Assembly: GCA_027924645.1 (NCBI GenBank)
Contig: BSBN01001484.1
Span: forward strand, 1,488,001-1,552,000
Reading direction: 5' to 3'
DNA length: 64,000 nt
Source of the DNA: Cunninghamia lanceolata
Taxonomy: Eukaryota; Streptophyta; Pinopsida; Cupressales; Cupressaceae
Shown here: positions 1-12,071 of the stretch, piece by piece
Layout: every line of letters starts with the position of its first letter
Numbering within the stretch: position 1 is the first letter of the stretch
The notes under the pieces: model-generated
Database searches by the model: none
The model's input: only the letters and a program-made list of their open reading frames with translations
Told to the model about the DNA's origin: nothing
Position numbers and translations under genes: made by a program

Positions 1-1481
1 TAGATGACAATTAATGATAAATATTTTCATCATTTCCTTTTTAAAAATATTGTTTGGATGAAATGACTAATCCACAACCTTATATTTAACAAGTTGAACT
101 TCAAATTTTTCATGAAAAACCTCATCATTTACTACTAACATCTTTCTAGTCCAGGGCCTAAATTTAATGGTTGACCCTACCTGTCAAGCAATTTTTTTGT
201 GATAGTTATCTATTTGAGGTTGCTTTTAAAATATTAAAGCCTATCCATTTTAGGGGAAAAAAAATATACATAGACTATATATATATATATACCTGAAATC
301 TTGCCTTTCAAGTGATATAATCTTCCTATAATTTTAATTGTATTTTACAACTAAAATGACTATGTACAGCCATACGGCCATCAAGTTTAGACCCTCAAGT
401 TCCTACCCTCAACATATTAAAAAAATTTAAATTATCCAAAAGAAATGAAAACATCATAAGATGAAAAAACTTGATATAAATATATTCTTCACTAAAAGAA
501 TCTAAAAGATCTAGATTATTCACGTTTGAAGAAAGAGTATGATAAGCATTCTTAACGTGTTATTTTGTCAAATTGGATGAAAGCTTTGTGGTTTGAAAAA
601 TGAAGCAAAGCGGCTAAAAAATCAACTTGACTACGGCATGTGAAGTCTAAAGGGAGATCCTCGTGATATGGAGCTTCCAGAAGTAAATAAATAGATAAGA
701 TGAGGATGGTTGAAAATGACGGGAAAAAAACTTAATCAACATACATGTGATGTCAAGATTGTAATGTCAAAACTTTAAAATGATGAATTTTATGTTTAAT
801 TAGTTCATTTGACAAGAAATAAAGTTATTTTAAATAGACAATTAGAATGAACAGGGACTAACAATTAGATATTTTTAAATAATAGAGTTGAATTGAAAAT
901 ATTATACAAATATGGTGTAGGAAATTGATAAAGAGGTTTAGGGTTGTAATGATAAAAATTGTATTTTTCATGCTTCTTTTCTTTATATTTTGGTTTCATT
1001 TTGATTAGGGTATTTTTATGTAATAATAAGTTTATAAGTAGTGTATTCTTGTGAGAAAGTTCGTAACTTTATTTTATTATATGATCCACATTATCATTTA
1101 TCCTTAGAAATTGATCTGGATCTCTAGATTTATCATTTGTCATCCTAGATTAGTTTCATTGGTGCAGAATTTACCGTTCTCACTTCCCCACATATGGATC
1201 TAAACCTCAAACTTTTAAATTCAAATTTTAAATTTAAACCCTTGTCGACCTTTTCACTAGCCATTGTGAGTCAACCTAGTACACATTATATGGATTTGTG
1301 TGTTATGTTGTTTTTGATATTAATAAGCTGCAAACACAAGTGCAAATCCCGATAACAAAAACCCAAAGGGCAGTGAACCAGGCCAAAGGCCAAGAACAAC
1401 ACAAAAACAGTTGACTAACACCAAGAGTTCATAACATTATCAAAATAAAACAAGGTCCAAAAAATAGAACAGAAGTAAAAA
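1..1481. other. AT-rich DNA without a recognised gene
   Basis: No reading frame of useful length and no recognised repeat family. There is a short TA dinucleotide run near 278-291. The last 200 bases, read on the minus strand, look like the untranslated tail of the relic that follows, with a Leu/Phe-rich T-tract. Confidence 0.5.
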
Positions 1482-1950
1482 CTAATTAAATAGATCTTTC
1501 CAATCATCATTCAGAAACTTCAACAGTGCCTCCTTGTTCTCAGTCTTTGCATCCTTTTCAGTATTGTGTTCTTCCTGTAGAGTAGTAAAAGTAGTGGCCA
1601 CCCGGTGGATGACTTTCAAACAAATGGTCACCAACAACTTGACCTTAGCTTCCATAGCCGAGAGTCGAGACTTAACCTCCTTGAGCTCTTGCATGAGCTT
1701 CTTGTTAGATTCACCATCCCTGGCACTTTCCACCTTCTCTAGAGTCTCCAGAATCTCAACATCATCTTGTCTAGTATCATAATAAGAATTGTTCATAGAG
1801 TCAAAGTGGCTATCTACCTCTTGATCCTACACAGGGGTAGTCTTTACTTCCTTAATCTCCATCTCATTCTCTGGGTCGTCAGGGTCAGAAGCGGAGGAAT
1901 AATCAACAATTTTTAACACGGAGGGCTTCCCCCTACCAGCCTGGTCGACC
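1482..1950 (-). pseudogene. Coiled-coil reading frame, probable retroelement relic
   Basis: An open frame of 104 codons (1482-1796, minus strand) ends in a natural stop. The same frame continues upstream to about 1950 through one in-frame TAG at 1827-1829. The upstream part is acidic and Ser/Asp-rich. The main part is rich in Glu, Lys and Leu with heptad-like spacing (for example LMQELKEVKSRLSAMEAK), so a coiled coil is likely. Below the stop the minus strand is T-rich and ends near 1310-1330 with a TTAATATCAAA tail, which resembles a retroelement 3' end. I do not recognise the protein. A LINE ORF1 or gag-like origin is a guess. A decayed host gene is equally possible. Confidence 0.35.
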
Positions 1951-4829
1951 TACGAATGTTAGGTCATCTCATAGTCTCACTGTATCCTAGTGTTATGTTG
2001 TTATATATAAGGGTATTCATCATTCATTTTAAAATCATTAAGGATTATGGAAAAGCATTGTTATAGACCATTCAAGATACATCTATAATAACATTATTAG
2101 AGCATACATCATCTTTGACATCCTTGCATGCTTGTTTATTGTCTTCGATTGTTGTTCTAAAGTCATTGAATCAGTTTGTCTAGGGGCTTGACCAAAAGAG
2201 GATAAATCTTCACCTAGAAAGTTCCCAAATATTGTCTATAAACACCCCCCCACTTCAAATACATATAGAGCAAGATGAGGTGCATCTATTACAATCATCA
2301 ATTCTTTGTTAATTCACTTTTGTAGGCCCAAGTTCAATTCCATGTGTCAAAGCAATTATGTAAGCATGGATATGAATTAGAGTAAAAAGCAGTTATTTTA
2401 TATATTTTGAGGCATTTTATTTAGACAATGCCCTAATTTTGAGCACATTAACAATTCAATTTTTGACATTTTTAGTAGGATATTCAACCATTCAATATCT
2501 AGCTAAGTATCATATTTGATTTATTTAAATTCTATAAAATTAATTTTGTGTTTATTATTCTAGCTCTTAATCCTAGGTTTTTATTATTGTTCAATTATTT
2601 ACTCCAGGATATTTTGTGTAAGACATATTATTTCCCTTTAAAGGGTACTTAGCTTCATTTGTGATAGGAAGATATTTTGTTGTAATTTTTGTTTAGTGAT
2701 CTAGTTTTTGTTCCTGCTATAAATATGAGATAGTGAAACTCCAACAAATTAAAAGATGAGTGGTGCTCAATCCAAGTTCAATCCTACATCTACAAAATAA
2801 ACCCTCACCCCTACAATTTTGACCCAATATTTTTGGTTTTGAGATTTTGTGTGGCCTTCATCCATATACTTCTTGTCTTCAAAAATATATTTTCCTTTGT
2901 TATTTAGACTTGGTGGTGCCTAGAGACATTATTAGAGCTTATTGTGCTAGGTGTGGGAGGTGACTTACTCCCCTCATTTTACCTTAGTACCCTTGGATTG
3001 ATTTAATGATTTTGAACAAATTGGAAGACATGCCAAGAAAAAATGTTGATGTCTATGTTGTCCTTATTATCTCAAATAGTGACTATAACCTAGAAATTGC
3101 ATACCCTTGCAATTTCACATTGTGTTTTGGACCCACTTTGGTGTTTGTCTCCCCTAACATGTTATTTGGCTTATTTAGCCCTTGCCTTAGCCTTTTTCTA
3201 CCCATGGTGCCAAGGTTAGGCTTGTGCTATGGTTTCTATCATTCTCTTTGTGTAATTTTGTTTTAATGTCATATCATTCTTGTTGGTTCTTGGTGATTGG
3301 ACCCTTTAGGAGTTGTAGCTACCTAGACACCAACATGATGTACAAACATTTGTGCAACACACTAGAATCCGCTGAATTGTTGTTGTATGATGTCATTTTT
3401 AAATTTTTCCACCTTGCCCCATGTTTGGGTATTTTGTAATGCCTCTACGCAAGTCTGGATGACTCCTTGAGACCTTGGACCTCCTATTTCCCTCTCATTC
3501 TTCATTTTTGGTATCTATCTTTTGTTAACTAGTGAAATCTATTGCAATCTCTCAAGATCTTGTGCAATCTCCAACACTCTTTCAACACTCTTTAATAATC
3601 AACAACAATCTCTAGGTTTTTATGTGAATTTGCAACATATTTTAGCACTCTTCGTGGGGTTTTGAGCATACTACATCTGGCTAGGGTTTTATTAACATCT
3701 TTTTCTCTTCATTTCATAGGATTCATCTCTTCATATTTAAGGTGATATTGTTCTTACCTCCTTTTTGCATTTATGTTTTGTTTTTAGAATCCATTTAGTG
3801 TCCTTTGCATTTGTGGCTTTTCACATCCTCTTGTCTTCTTACACATACACACTAGTTTGTTGCTTTTTGTAGACCTAAGAGTAGCATTCACAAATTTCTT
3901 ATCACTACTTTTAGTTCTAGACACATTTAGGCTAAGAGCACACACTTTATCATTTTCTTGGCTTCCTCTAAATGTTGAAAGACTGAAATAGGGGTTTGAC
4001 CATTCGTGGCAAGCTCCTTTGCAGCCCTAAACTTTTCTCCTTTGTTTTAGATATAGGTTTTGTTCAGAATATTCAGTCACACAAAAGTATGCAAGTAATT
4101 TCCTCTTCTTGTCATTTTCATCTTTTCTCAAAATATTTAAGTTAAAATTATTTCCTTTTTGCTTATGTTATCACCTAGAGTGCTACTTTTGTGTTCTTGT
4201 TTCCTTGCTATGTAGATTTGGCACAGATTTTGAGAAGAGGATGGTTTTTCAAGAGTTTTTGTTGTAGCAGCCATATGGACTATAGTGTGTCATGCAAATG
4301 TCCACACATTTTGTAGGCATTCTCAACATAGACCTTCAAATTTAGTTTCCATATTCCTATTTGCCTATCATTTATAGTTCTATATTTATATTTGTCAAAT
4401 TTACATTCCAGAATCTATAAATCAACAACTTTTTAGTTTGCATTTGTGTTTTAGCTTGCTAAAGAACATTGTCTTTCAAGATTAAAACATGTTAGGATAT
4501 GCTAGTTTAATTTGTTCTTTCTAATTGGAATAGCAATCAGTTAATTTCTTCAAAAAGAACTAGTAGTCCCTAGTGTAGTGTCATAAGAGAACATTTAGCT
4601 TAGAAAACAAGACTTTTCTTAGTTGAATCATTTTTCCTACACTACATTCTAGTGAACCTGCCACTCTAAAACACTTCAAAACTTCCTTTCAAAACTTTCA
4701 AAACCTTTTCTTCATCATCTCAGCTTGTGCATTGTGAAGCCCATTTCTCATTTTATGAAATCCCTCTATTTAGACAACATTTATAGAAGAAGCTACCATA
4801 ATCTAAGAATGACACACTTTTGAACTATT
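1951..4829. other. Intergenic AT-rich DNA, nothing recognised
   Basis: T-rich on the plus strand with many stops in all frames. Short open stretches at 3006-3439 are Phe/Leu/Cys-rich, as expected of chance frames in T-rich DNA. No terminal repeats, zinc knuckle, protease or polymerase motifs were seen. Confidence 0.45.
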
Positions 4830-5216
4830 ACTTCTCCAATTAGAACAACTATTAACTTCACAAACTTCTCTTAGAATCCAAAAATAACAACTCTTCTACA
4901 TCTTCTGAATTCTCTAACAACTTACCATGATACTGATGTGGCCTTTAACCATGAAGTTTCATTGCACCTTAGTTCTCAAACTAACATGTGTAACTTAGAT
5001 AAGCACATTGTAGATTTCTAGTCACAATTGAATGAGACTGAGAACATGTCTAATGTTCCCATTACCATAATTGAGGCCCTCCATACCATGTTAACTAATC
5101 ATCCTAATGGTCTTGACCTCTTACACGAGATTGCCTATATTGTGAACAATGATGTTCCTACTTCAGTAGTCCCTTGTGAGAAGATTCAAGTCTTGCATTC
5201 TAATTGTAAACACTAA
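4830..5216 (+). pseudogene. Broken reading frame of unknown function
   Basis: One frame reads from 4830 to a TAA at 5214-5216 with only two in-frame TAG stops (4872 and 5019). The final 62 codons from 5028 are uninterrupted. Its composition is balanced (Leu, Asn, Thr, Ile, His, Val), unlike the Phe/Cys-rich chance frames nearby, and includes a stretch reading ITIIEALHTMLTNHPNGL. That suggests former coding sequence, perhaps retroelement gag. The outer Copia element begins 18 bases after the stop, so it may have been cut by that insertion. No family is recognised. Confidence 0.3.
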
Positions 5217-6198
5217 ATCTAATCACATCCTAACTGTTGAAATGCACCAGACAACTGAGAGGGGGGGTGAATCAGTTGTCCCAAAACCTTAACTACTTCT
5301 GCACTTTAAAACATTAATCACTTGTCCATTGATATTATAATTAAGCCATGAAAGCATGAAATCAGAAACTTAAACACAGTTGCAAGATCAAACACAAGAG
5401 ACACCAGATTTTTATGTGGAAAACCCTGTTAAGGGAAAAACCATGGTGGGGGTTAACCAATAAGATATATATGTAAAGCACAATACTAAAAATCAAATGC
5501 TCACTGCCCAGAAAAAGGCTCACTACCAAGGGGCAGCTCACTGCCAAGGGTTTTGAACTGATATGATAGCATCTACTCCATGCCTAAATTTAGTTCCATT
5601 GAAGCTCAATATTTTTCCTCTGCTCTGCACTACTATTACACTTCTTTTCTTAACTTTGCATCTTCACACAAGGACATATTTCCCATGACAAAATTACAAG
5701 TATATATATCATTCATCAACCTTAGAATGTACATCAAGGTCGGCATTACATTCATCAACCGTTGGAACAATCTCCAAGGTTGATTACAAACATTTACAAA
5801 ATAGGTCTTGAACTAATATAAAATTGTGCTAAGGAAGTATAGCAAAGATGTATGTGGATCATGCCACACCTTAGCTGGGACTCAAACATGATCTTCCATG
5901 TCACAACATGCTTTTGCAATCTTCAAGAGATCTCCACAATCACTGGAATTAACCAAGTCGGCTAAGATTGGTTATACACTATGTTATCTGGGAATAATCT
6001 TCAAACACAATCTCAATTCCTTAATGTAGACCAATGTATAGGTAGGATCATGATCAGGAGGCATCCACAAGCACATTGTAATCACCAAAAGCAACCACAA
6101 AATTCTAACCACTTTATCCATGAGATTCTTCACACCGAAGCATATGAACTTTACTATCTTCAACTGTCATAAAAGAAAGATAGCTTGCGGACCACCAA

Positions 6199-6647
6199 TG
6201 TTGTTATATGGAGCCTAATCAAACTCGGAGGTTAAATTTACCCCACTTTTATCGGTGCGGTTTTCCCCCAAATTCCTACGGGGTCAAGGGGCAGCACCTC
6301 TTGCGGGGGTTTGGGGGTTTTGGTGGAGTATGCTATTATTTTTCATTGGCCGACATAAAAAACCCTATTTTGTAACCGACAAAAGTCATGATAAAAATGG
6401 CTAAGGGTTAGGGTTTCTGTTGATGCATTGTAGCATTTTACAGCAATATTGAGTTGCAAGGATTGCTAGTTGTAATCGGTTTGATTTACTGGATAATAAT
6501 ATTAGACTCTCTTTGGTGGATGTAGCTCGAGTTTGGGTGAACCACGTTAAAACTTGTCTCTCGTTGTTATTATTTCTGTGTATTTTCATTCCTCTGTTTA
6601 ATCTTTATTTGCATTTAATTGATATCTTCTATTGGCTAACCATAACA
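6199..6647 (+). repeat. 5' LTR of nested Copia
   Basis: Starts TGTTGTTATATGGAGCC and ends CTAACCATAACA. It pairs with 10802-11251. The sequence right after it, TGGTATCAAAACAGG from 6650, is a primer-binding site of initiator-tRNA-Met type (usual form TGGTATCAGAGC) with two changed bases. Confidence 0.9.
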
Positions 6648-6713
6648 AGTGGTATCAAAACAGGTTGTGTTCGATTATCGTCTACAGGAAGGTCTCACGG
6701 TTGAGTGGGAGCA

Positions 6714-9700
6714 ATGGCAGATGAGGGTAAATTGAAGGTAAACAAATTTAATGGGCAGAACTATCAGTTATAGAAGATGTAGATGGAGGATTATCTCTAT
6801 TAGAAGGATTTATGGAGGCCGTTGGAAGGAGTAGCCAAGAAACTGGTAACAACGATTGATGAGGATTGGAATCTTCTAGATAGAAAGGCACTGGGAACCA
6901 TTCGGTTGTGTCTGGCACCATCAGTGGCATTCAATATAACAGAAGCGAAGGCAACATATGGTTTGATGAAAGCTTTGGCTAAATTGTATGAAAAACCCCC
7001 AGCCTCAAATAAGGTATTTCTCATGAAGCGTTTGTTTAATTTGAAAATGATTGAAGGTGAATCTGTGATAGATCATTTAAATGAGTTTAATATGATTATC
7101 AGTCAATTAACTTCTGTAAAAGTAAATTTTGATGAAGAGGTGAGGGCTCTCTTGATATTACGTTCTTTGCTAGAAAGCTAGAATAGCTTGGTAATGGTTG
7201 TAAGTAACTCTGTATCTGGTTCAAATACTTTAAAATTTGATGATGTTGTTGGTGTTATCCTTAGATATGAAATGCGATGGAAAAGCTCAGGAGGGTCCAC
7301 ATTAGGTAATGTTTTGAATGCAGAAAGCAGGGGTAGATCAAAGGAGAGAGGAAAAGGTTCTGGAGGTCATGGGAAGTCACGAGGAAAATCAAAGGACAAG
7401 AGATCCCAATCTAGAGGACAGAAGGATTGTTGGTACTGTGGGAAACTAGGGCATCTGAAGAAAGATTGTTGGTCTCTGAAGATTAAAGAAGGAGACAAAG
7501 AAGAAGGAAATAAGGAGGCAAATGTTGTAAGTAATAAATTTGAAGATGATGCTTTGATTCTCTCCCTAGATAATGCAGATGATTCATGGGTTTTAGATTC
7601 AGGGGCCTCATTTCATGCTATGCCCCATAGAAGTTATTTTCTTGATTATGTCCAAGGGGATTTTGGGCTGGTTTATTTGGGAGATAACGAACCTTGTCAG
7701 ATTGTTGGAAAGGGAAGAATCAATATTAAGTTGTAGAATGGGAATCATTGGCTACTACAAGAGGTAAGGCATGTTCCAAGGCTCAATAGGAATTTAATTT
7801 CAGTAGGGTAGCTAGCTAAAGAAGGTTGCATTGTTACATTTACTGATAAAAATTGGAAGGTTTCAAAAGGTACCTTAATAGTAGCAAAAGGTGTGAAAGT
7901 AGGCACCTTATATCTTTGTATAGGTCATACTGTTCCTTCTACTTTAGCTATTGCAGAGAAAAAACAAACAAGTTCAGGAACAATTGCTGCAGGTTCATAG
8001 GAAGAGACTGAAACAGTTGCTGCAAGTTCTAAGACAACACTTTGGCATAACAGACTTGGGCATATGAGTGAAAAAGGTATGAAGGTACTTCATTCTAAGA
8101 AAGTTTTACTAGGTCTGAAATGTATTAATATGGATTTCTGTGAAAGTTGTGTGTATGGCAAACAAAAGAGAGTTAGTTTCCTCAAGGATGGGAAGCAAAA
8201 GAAAGATGAAAAGTTAGAACTTGTGCATATAGATGTATGGGGACCAAATCAGGTATCTTCTCTCGGTGGCTCTCGGTATTATGTTACATTGATAGATGAT
8301 GCAACTAGGAAGGTATGGATTTATTTCCTTAGGCAAAAATATGATGTATTTGAAACATTTAAGAAATGGAGAAGCTTGGTTGAGAATGAGACTCGTAAAA
8401 GATTAAAATGTCTCAGATCTGATAATGGTGGTGAGTATTGCAGCAAAGAATTTGAGGATTATTGTTCCTTTAGTGGAATTCATAGGCAGAAAACGGTTCT
8501 AGGGACTCCAGAGGAAAGTGGAGTGGCTGAATGCATGAATAGGACAATAATGGAGTGTGCAAGGACCATGAGATTGCATGTTGGGCTGCCTTTAAACATG
8601 TGGGTAGAGGTTGTCAACACTGATGTATATTTAAGTAATAGAGGTCCTTCAGTTCCTTTGGGATGTGGTATTCCAGAGGAAGCATGGACAGGTAAGAAGG
8701 TGAGTTTATTCTTTTCTTAAAACCTTCAGATGTGAAGCATTTGCACATGTAGATTCTGAAAATGGAACCAAATTGGATGCAAAATCAAAAAAGTTTACCT
8801 TCGTTGGATATGGCATTGATGAATTTGGTTATAGGCTTTGGGATTTTGAAATTCAGAAAATTGTGAGAAGCAGGGATGTTATATTTAATGAGAAGGTGTT
8901 GTACAAAGATCAGTTGCAGCAGCATGAGAAGAAAGAAAAGGATTATGTGGTGTTGGATGATACTCCAAATAGTGATGTTCTAGTGGTTCCTCATGCTCCA
9001 CAACAACAACCAGAAATACCACAAACTCCAGTGAATGTTAGACAGTCAACAAGGCTAAGTAGACCTCCTGAAAGGTTTTCACCCTCTTTGTATTCTATTT
9101 TGTTAACATATGTTGGTGAACCAGAAGGGTATGATGAAGCTATGCAGATGGATACAAAGGTTCAGTGGGAGCTTGCAATGAAAGAAGAAATGGACTCCTT
9201 GCTAAAAAATTAGACTTGGGAATTATGTAAGTTACTTGCAGGTAAAAAGGCTTTACCAAACAAATGGGTTTATAGGCTAAAAGAGGAAAATGGAGGTAAG
9301 AAAAGATTTAAAGCCAGGTTAGTTGTAAAAAGATTTGCACAAAAAAAGGGCATTGATTTTGATGAGATATTTTCTTCGGTTGTCAAGATGACTTCTATTT
9401 GTACTATTTTAAGTATTGTGGCTACTGAAGATTTACATTTGGAATAGTTAGATGTGAAAACTGCCTTTCTGCATGGTGATTTGGAGGAGGAGATATACAT
9501 GGAACAACCCCAAGGATTTGAGGTCAAAGGTAAGGAGAAACTGGTGTGCAGATTGAAGAAGAGTTTGTATGGCCTGAAACAAGCACCTTGGTAATGGTAC
9601 TTGAAATTTGATAGTTTTATGGCTGAGCAAGGCTACATCCGGTGTAATTCTGACCATTGTGTTTATTTTAAGAGGTTAGATAATGACAACTACATTATTT

Positions 9701-10671
9701 TATGTTTATATGTTGATGACATGCTTGTAGCGGGGTCTAACATGGATCACATAAGAGAGTTAAAACAGCAGTTAGCACAGTCATTTGCTATGAAGGATTT
9801 GGGGGCAGCAAAACAAATCCTTGGTATGAAAATTTGTCAAGATAGGAAGAATAGAAAATTGACTCTATCTCAGGTTGATTATGTTGAAAAGGTGTTGCAG
9901 AGATTCCATATGGAGAATGCAAAAGCTATCAGCACACATTTGCCTAGTCATTTGAAATTGACTAAGGAGATGTGTCCTAAGACACCAGAGGAGGAAGAAA
10001 AAATGTCCAAGGTACCATATGCTTCAGCTATAGGAAGTTTAATGTACACCATGGTATGCACAAGACCAGATATTGTAAATGTTGTAGGAGTCATAAGTAG
10101 GTATATGAGTCATCCCGAATTGGAGCATTGGAATGCAGTAAAATGGATTCTCAGATATTTGAGAGCTACATCCAATAAACAATTATGTTTTGGGGGCTCT
10201 AATACTGATTTAGTAGGTTATGTAGACTCAGATTTGGTAAGGGATATTGATACCAGGTGGAGTACTATAGGTTATGTCTTTACTGTAGGTGGTACAGCGG
10301 TGAGTTGGATCTCATGGTTGCAAAAGGTGGTTACTTTATCCACCACGGAGGCAGAGTATGTAGCTACAATAGAGGCAAGCAAGGAGATGATATGGCTGCA
10401 ATCTTTCATGGAAGAATTGGGCAAACAATAGGCTAATAATTATTTGTTTATGGACAGTTAGAGTGCCATACATCTTGCAAAGAATTTTGCCTTGCATTCA
10501 AAGACCAAACACATACAGTTGAGGTATCACTTCATTCGGTCAGTGTTGGATGATGGATAGTTAAGGCTGGAAAAGATACATACAGATGAAAATCTAATGG
10601 ATATGTTTAAAAAGGTAGTGACAAGGGAGAAGCTGAGCTCCTCTTCAGCTTCGGTTGGTCTTCAATACTGA
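6714..10671 (+). pseudogene. Copia gag-pol polyprotein, inactivated (nested element)
   Basis: Start ATG at 6714, final stop at 10669-10671. Order: gag (6714-7560) with CCHC zinc knuckle CWYCGKLGHLKKDC near 7429-7470; aspartic protease with DSG at 7596-7604; GAG-pre-integrase near 8041; integrase 8205-8720 with the first Asp (HIDVWGP), second Asp (LRSDNGGEY) and Glu (GVAE) all present; reverse transcriptase with YVDD near 9709-9720; RNase H to the end. Stops TAG at 6771, 6780 and 6801 interrupt the first 30 codons, and more follow near 7179, 7734, 7809, 9447 and 9592. A frame change lies between 8720 and 8773. Several stops replace conserved Trp or Gln codons. No intact product is possible. 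Confidence 0.9.
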
Positions 10672-10801
10672 AAACAAAATCAGAACAATAGAGTACAGGG
10701 TGCTTATTTCCAGTGGGAGCTATAGGTTCAACGGTGTTATGACCAGTCTCCAAGTGGGAGATGATATGGTGTGGAGTTTGATTAGTCTCCAAGTGAGAGA
10801 T

Positions 10802-11251
10802 TATTGTTATATGAAGCCTAATCATACTCGGAGGTTAAATTTACCCCACTTTTATCGGTGCGGTTTCCCCCCAAATTCCTACGGGGTCAAGGGGCAGCAC
10901 CCCTTGTGGTGGTTTGGGGGTTTGCGTGGAGTATGATATTATTTTTCATTGGCTGACATAAAAAAACCCTATTTTATAACTGACAAAAGTTGTGATAAAA
11001 ATGGCTAAGGGTTAGGGTTTCCGTTGATGTATTGTAGCATTTTGCAGCGGTATTGAGTTGCAAGGATTGCTAGTTGTAATCGGTTTGATTTACTGGATAA
11101 TAATATTGGACTCTATGTTGGTGGATGTAGTTCGAGTTTGGGTGAACCACGTTAAAACTTGTCTCTCACTGTTATTATTTTTGTGTATTTTATTCCTTTG
11201 TTTAATCTTTATTTACATTTAATTGATATCTTTTGTCAGCTAACCCTAACA
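10802..11251 (+). repeat. 3' LTR of nested Copia
   Basis: Begins TATTGTTATATGAAGCC, so the terminal TG has become TA (G to A), and ends CTAACCCTAACA. It matches 6199-6647 throughout. The purine-rich AAGTGAGAGA just before it is the likely polypurine tract. Confidence 0.88.
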
Positions 11252-11766
11252 ACCAAAACACAAACCATTGGAGTTGTAGGCACTTATTATCATCCCAAAC
11301 TTCCATCTAGAACTATAGAGCAAAATACTTCAATACAGAGGAATGCAGAGCAAAATACTTTCTTTTTGTTACCAGTGAATAATCAGAAAAAGCAAGTTTT
11401 ACTCTAGTGAATGTAACTCACTCAATTCTTCATACTGGAGGCTCAAACTCAAAATTTAGCATCTTCAAACATGCCTCTAAATAACTTCCAATCTATAGAC
11501 AAAGATCTTCAATATATAAGAAATGTAGAGCAATCTTCTGGACTATTCTTCAGTATGCAATACATTGTCTTCACTGTAATTCACTACAACTCTCTGTTTC
11601 TTTTAGAGGAGCACATTTTCTCAATATCCTCAACATATAAAGATTCTAAACGAATAGCAAGATAGGATACAATTGACACCAATGACAACAAAGATATGTT
11701 GACATCAATAACAACAAAGCTATGTTGACATCAATGATAACACCGATTAGGCACATACTTGCAACA

Positions 11767-11990
11767 ATCTCCCCCTTTGTCATTGATGGCAACATATGAT
11801 GTGAAAAACTACAACAACCATCAAGACAAGATTCTCCCCCTATCTCTTTACACATCTAAATTCCTTCTTTTCTGAGTGTTTCACATGATTTCTCTCCCCC
11901 TTTGACATCAATGGCAAAGGGCACATACTTGCATTATGCTACTCTAATCCAATCTCTCTTCTAAACTCTCTTCATTTGACTACTCCCCCT
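11767..11990 (-). promoter_or_regulatory. Multiple polypurine tracts, outer Copia
   Basis: On the minus strand, four purine blocks of the form AAAGGGGGAGA, AGGGGGAGAA, AAAGGGGGAGAG and CAGGGGGAGTA lie in about 220 bases. The last abuts the 3' LTR and should prime plus-strand DNA synthesis. The flanking CATTGATG words repeat with them, so the whole block seems duplicated. Repeated polypurine tracts before the 3' LTR are a known Sirevirus hallmark. Confidence 0.7.
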
Positions 11991-12071
11991 GAGAAGTAGC
12001 CCTTACAAACATCAATCTGGATCTGGATGTAGAACTCTAAGCACCACCGGACTGATGCACTCTTGTGCATC

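Larger units (their letters stand above)
6199..11251 (+). mobile_element. Nested Ty1/Copia retrotransposon, TNT1/Tork-like
   Basis: A plus-strand LTR element inserted in the 3' LTR of the outer Copia. The 5-bp target duplication ACCAA is perfect (6194-6198 and 11252-11256). Removing the element rejoins sequence that matches the intact right LTR of the host element near 17140-17160, which proves the nesting. LTRs are about 450 bp and differ at roughly 30 positions by eye. Gag, protease, integrase, reverse transcriptase and RNase H occur in Copia order. Motifs such as the GVAE integrase block and the LCFGG...GYVDSD RNase H block resemble the TNT1-94 family. The coding region is full of stops, so it is dead. 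Confidence 0.93.
5235..11766 (-). repeat. 3' LTR of outer Copia, split by the nested element
   Basis: The left LTR runs 5235-6198 and resumes at 11257-11766, about 1.47 kb when the insertion is ignored. It matches 16190-17638 along its length. It carries a small extra repeat near 11701-11725 (a second GACATCAATAACAAC-type unit) that the right copy lacks, which explains the slight length difference. It contains short repeats of GCTCACTGCC near 5500-5550 and the paired GTGGAAAACCC / GGGAAAAACCA motif at 5408-5450. Confidence 0.9.

Noticed and set aside
1534..1782. Plus-strand frame of 82 codons
   Set aside because: It is the antisense shadow of the minus-strand coiled-coil frame, with Ser/Leu/Val-rich composition.
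3006..3439. Two overlapping open frames rich in Phe, Leu and Cys
   Set aside because: The composition is that of T-rich DNA read by chance. No motif and no neighbouring support.
5205..5234. Possible left end of the Gypsy LTR that ends near 18556
   Set aside because: TGTAAACACT would give an LTR of about 950 bp after removing the outer Copia, but no second LTR or target duplication supports it.
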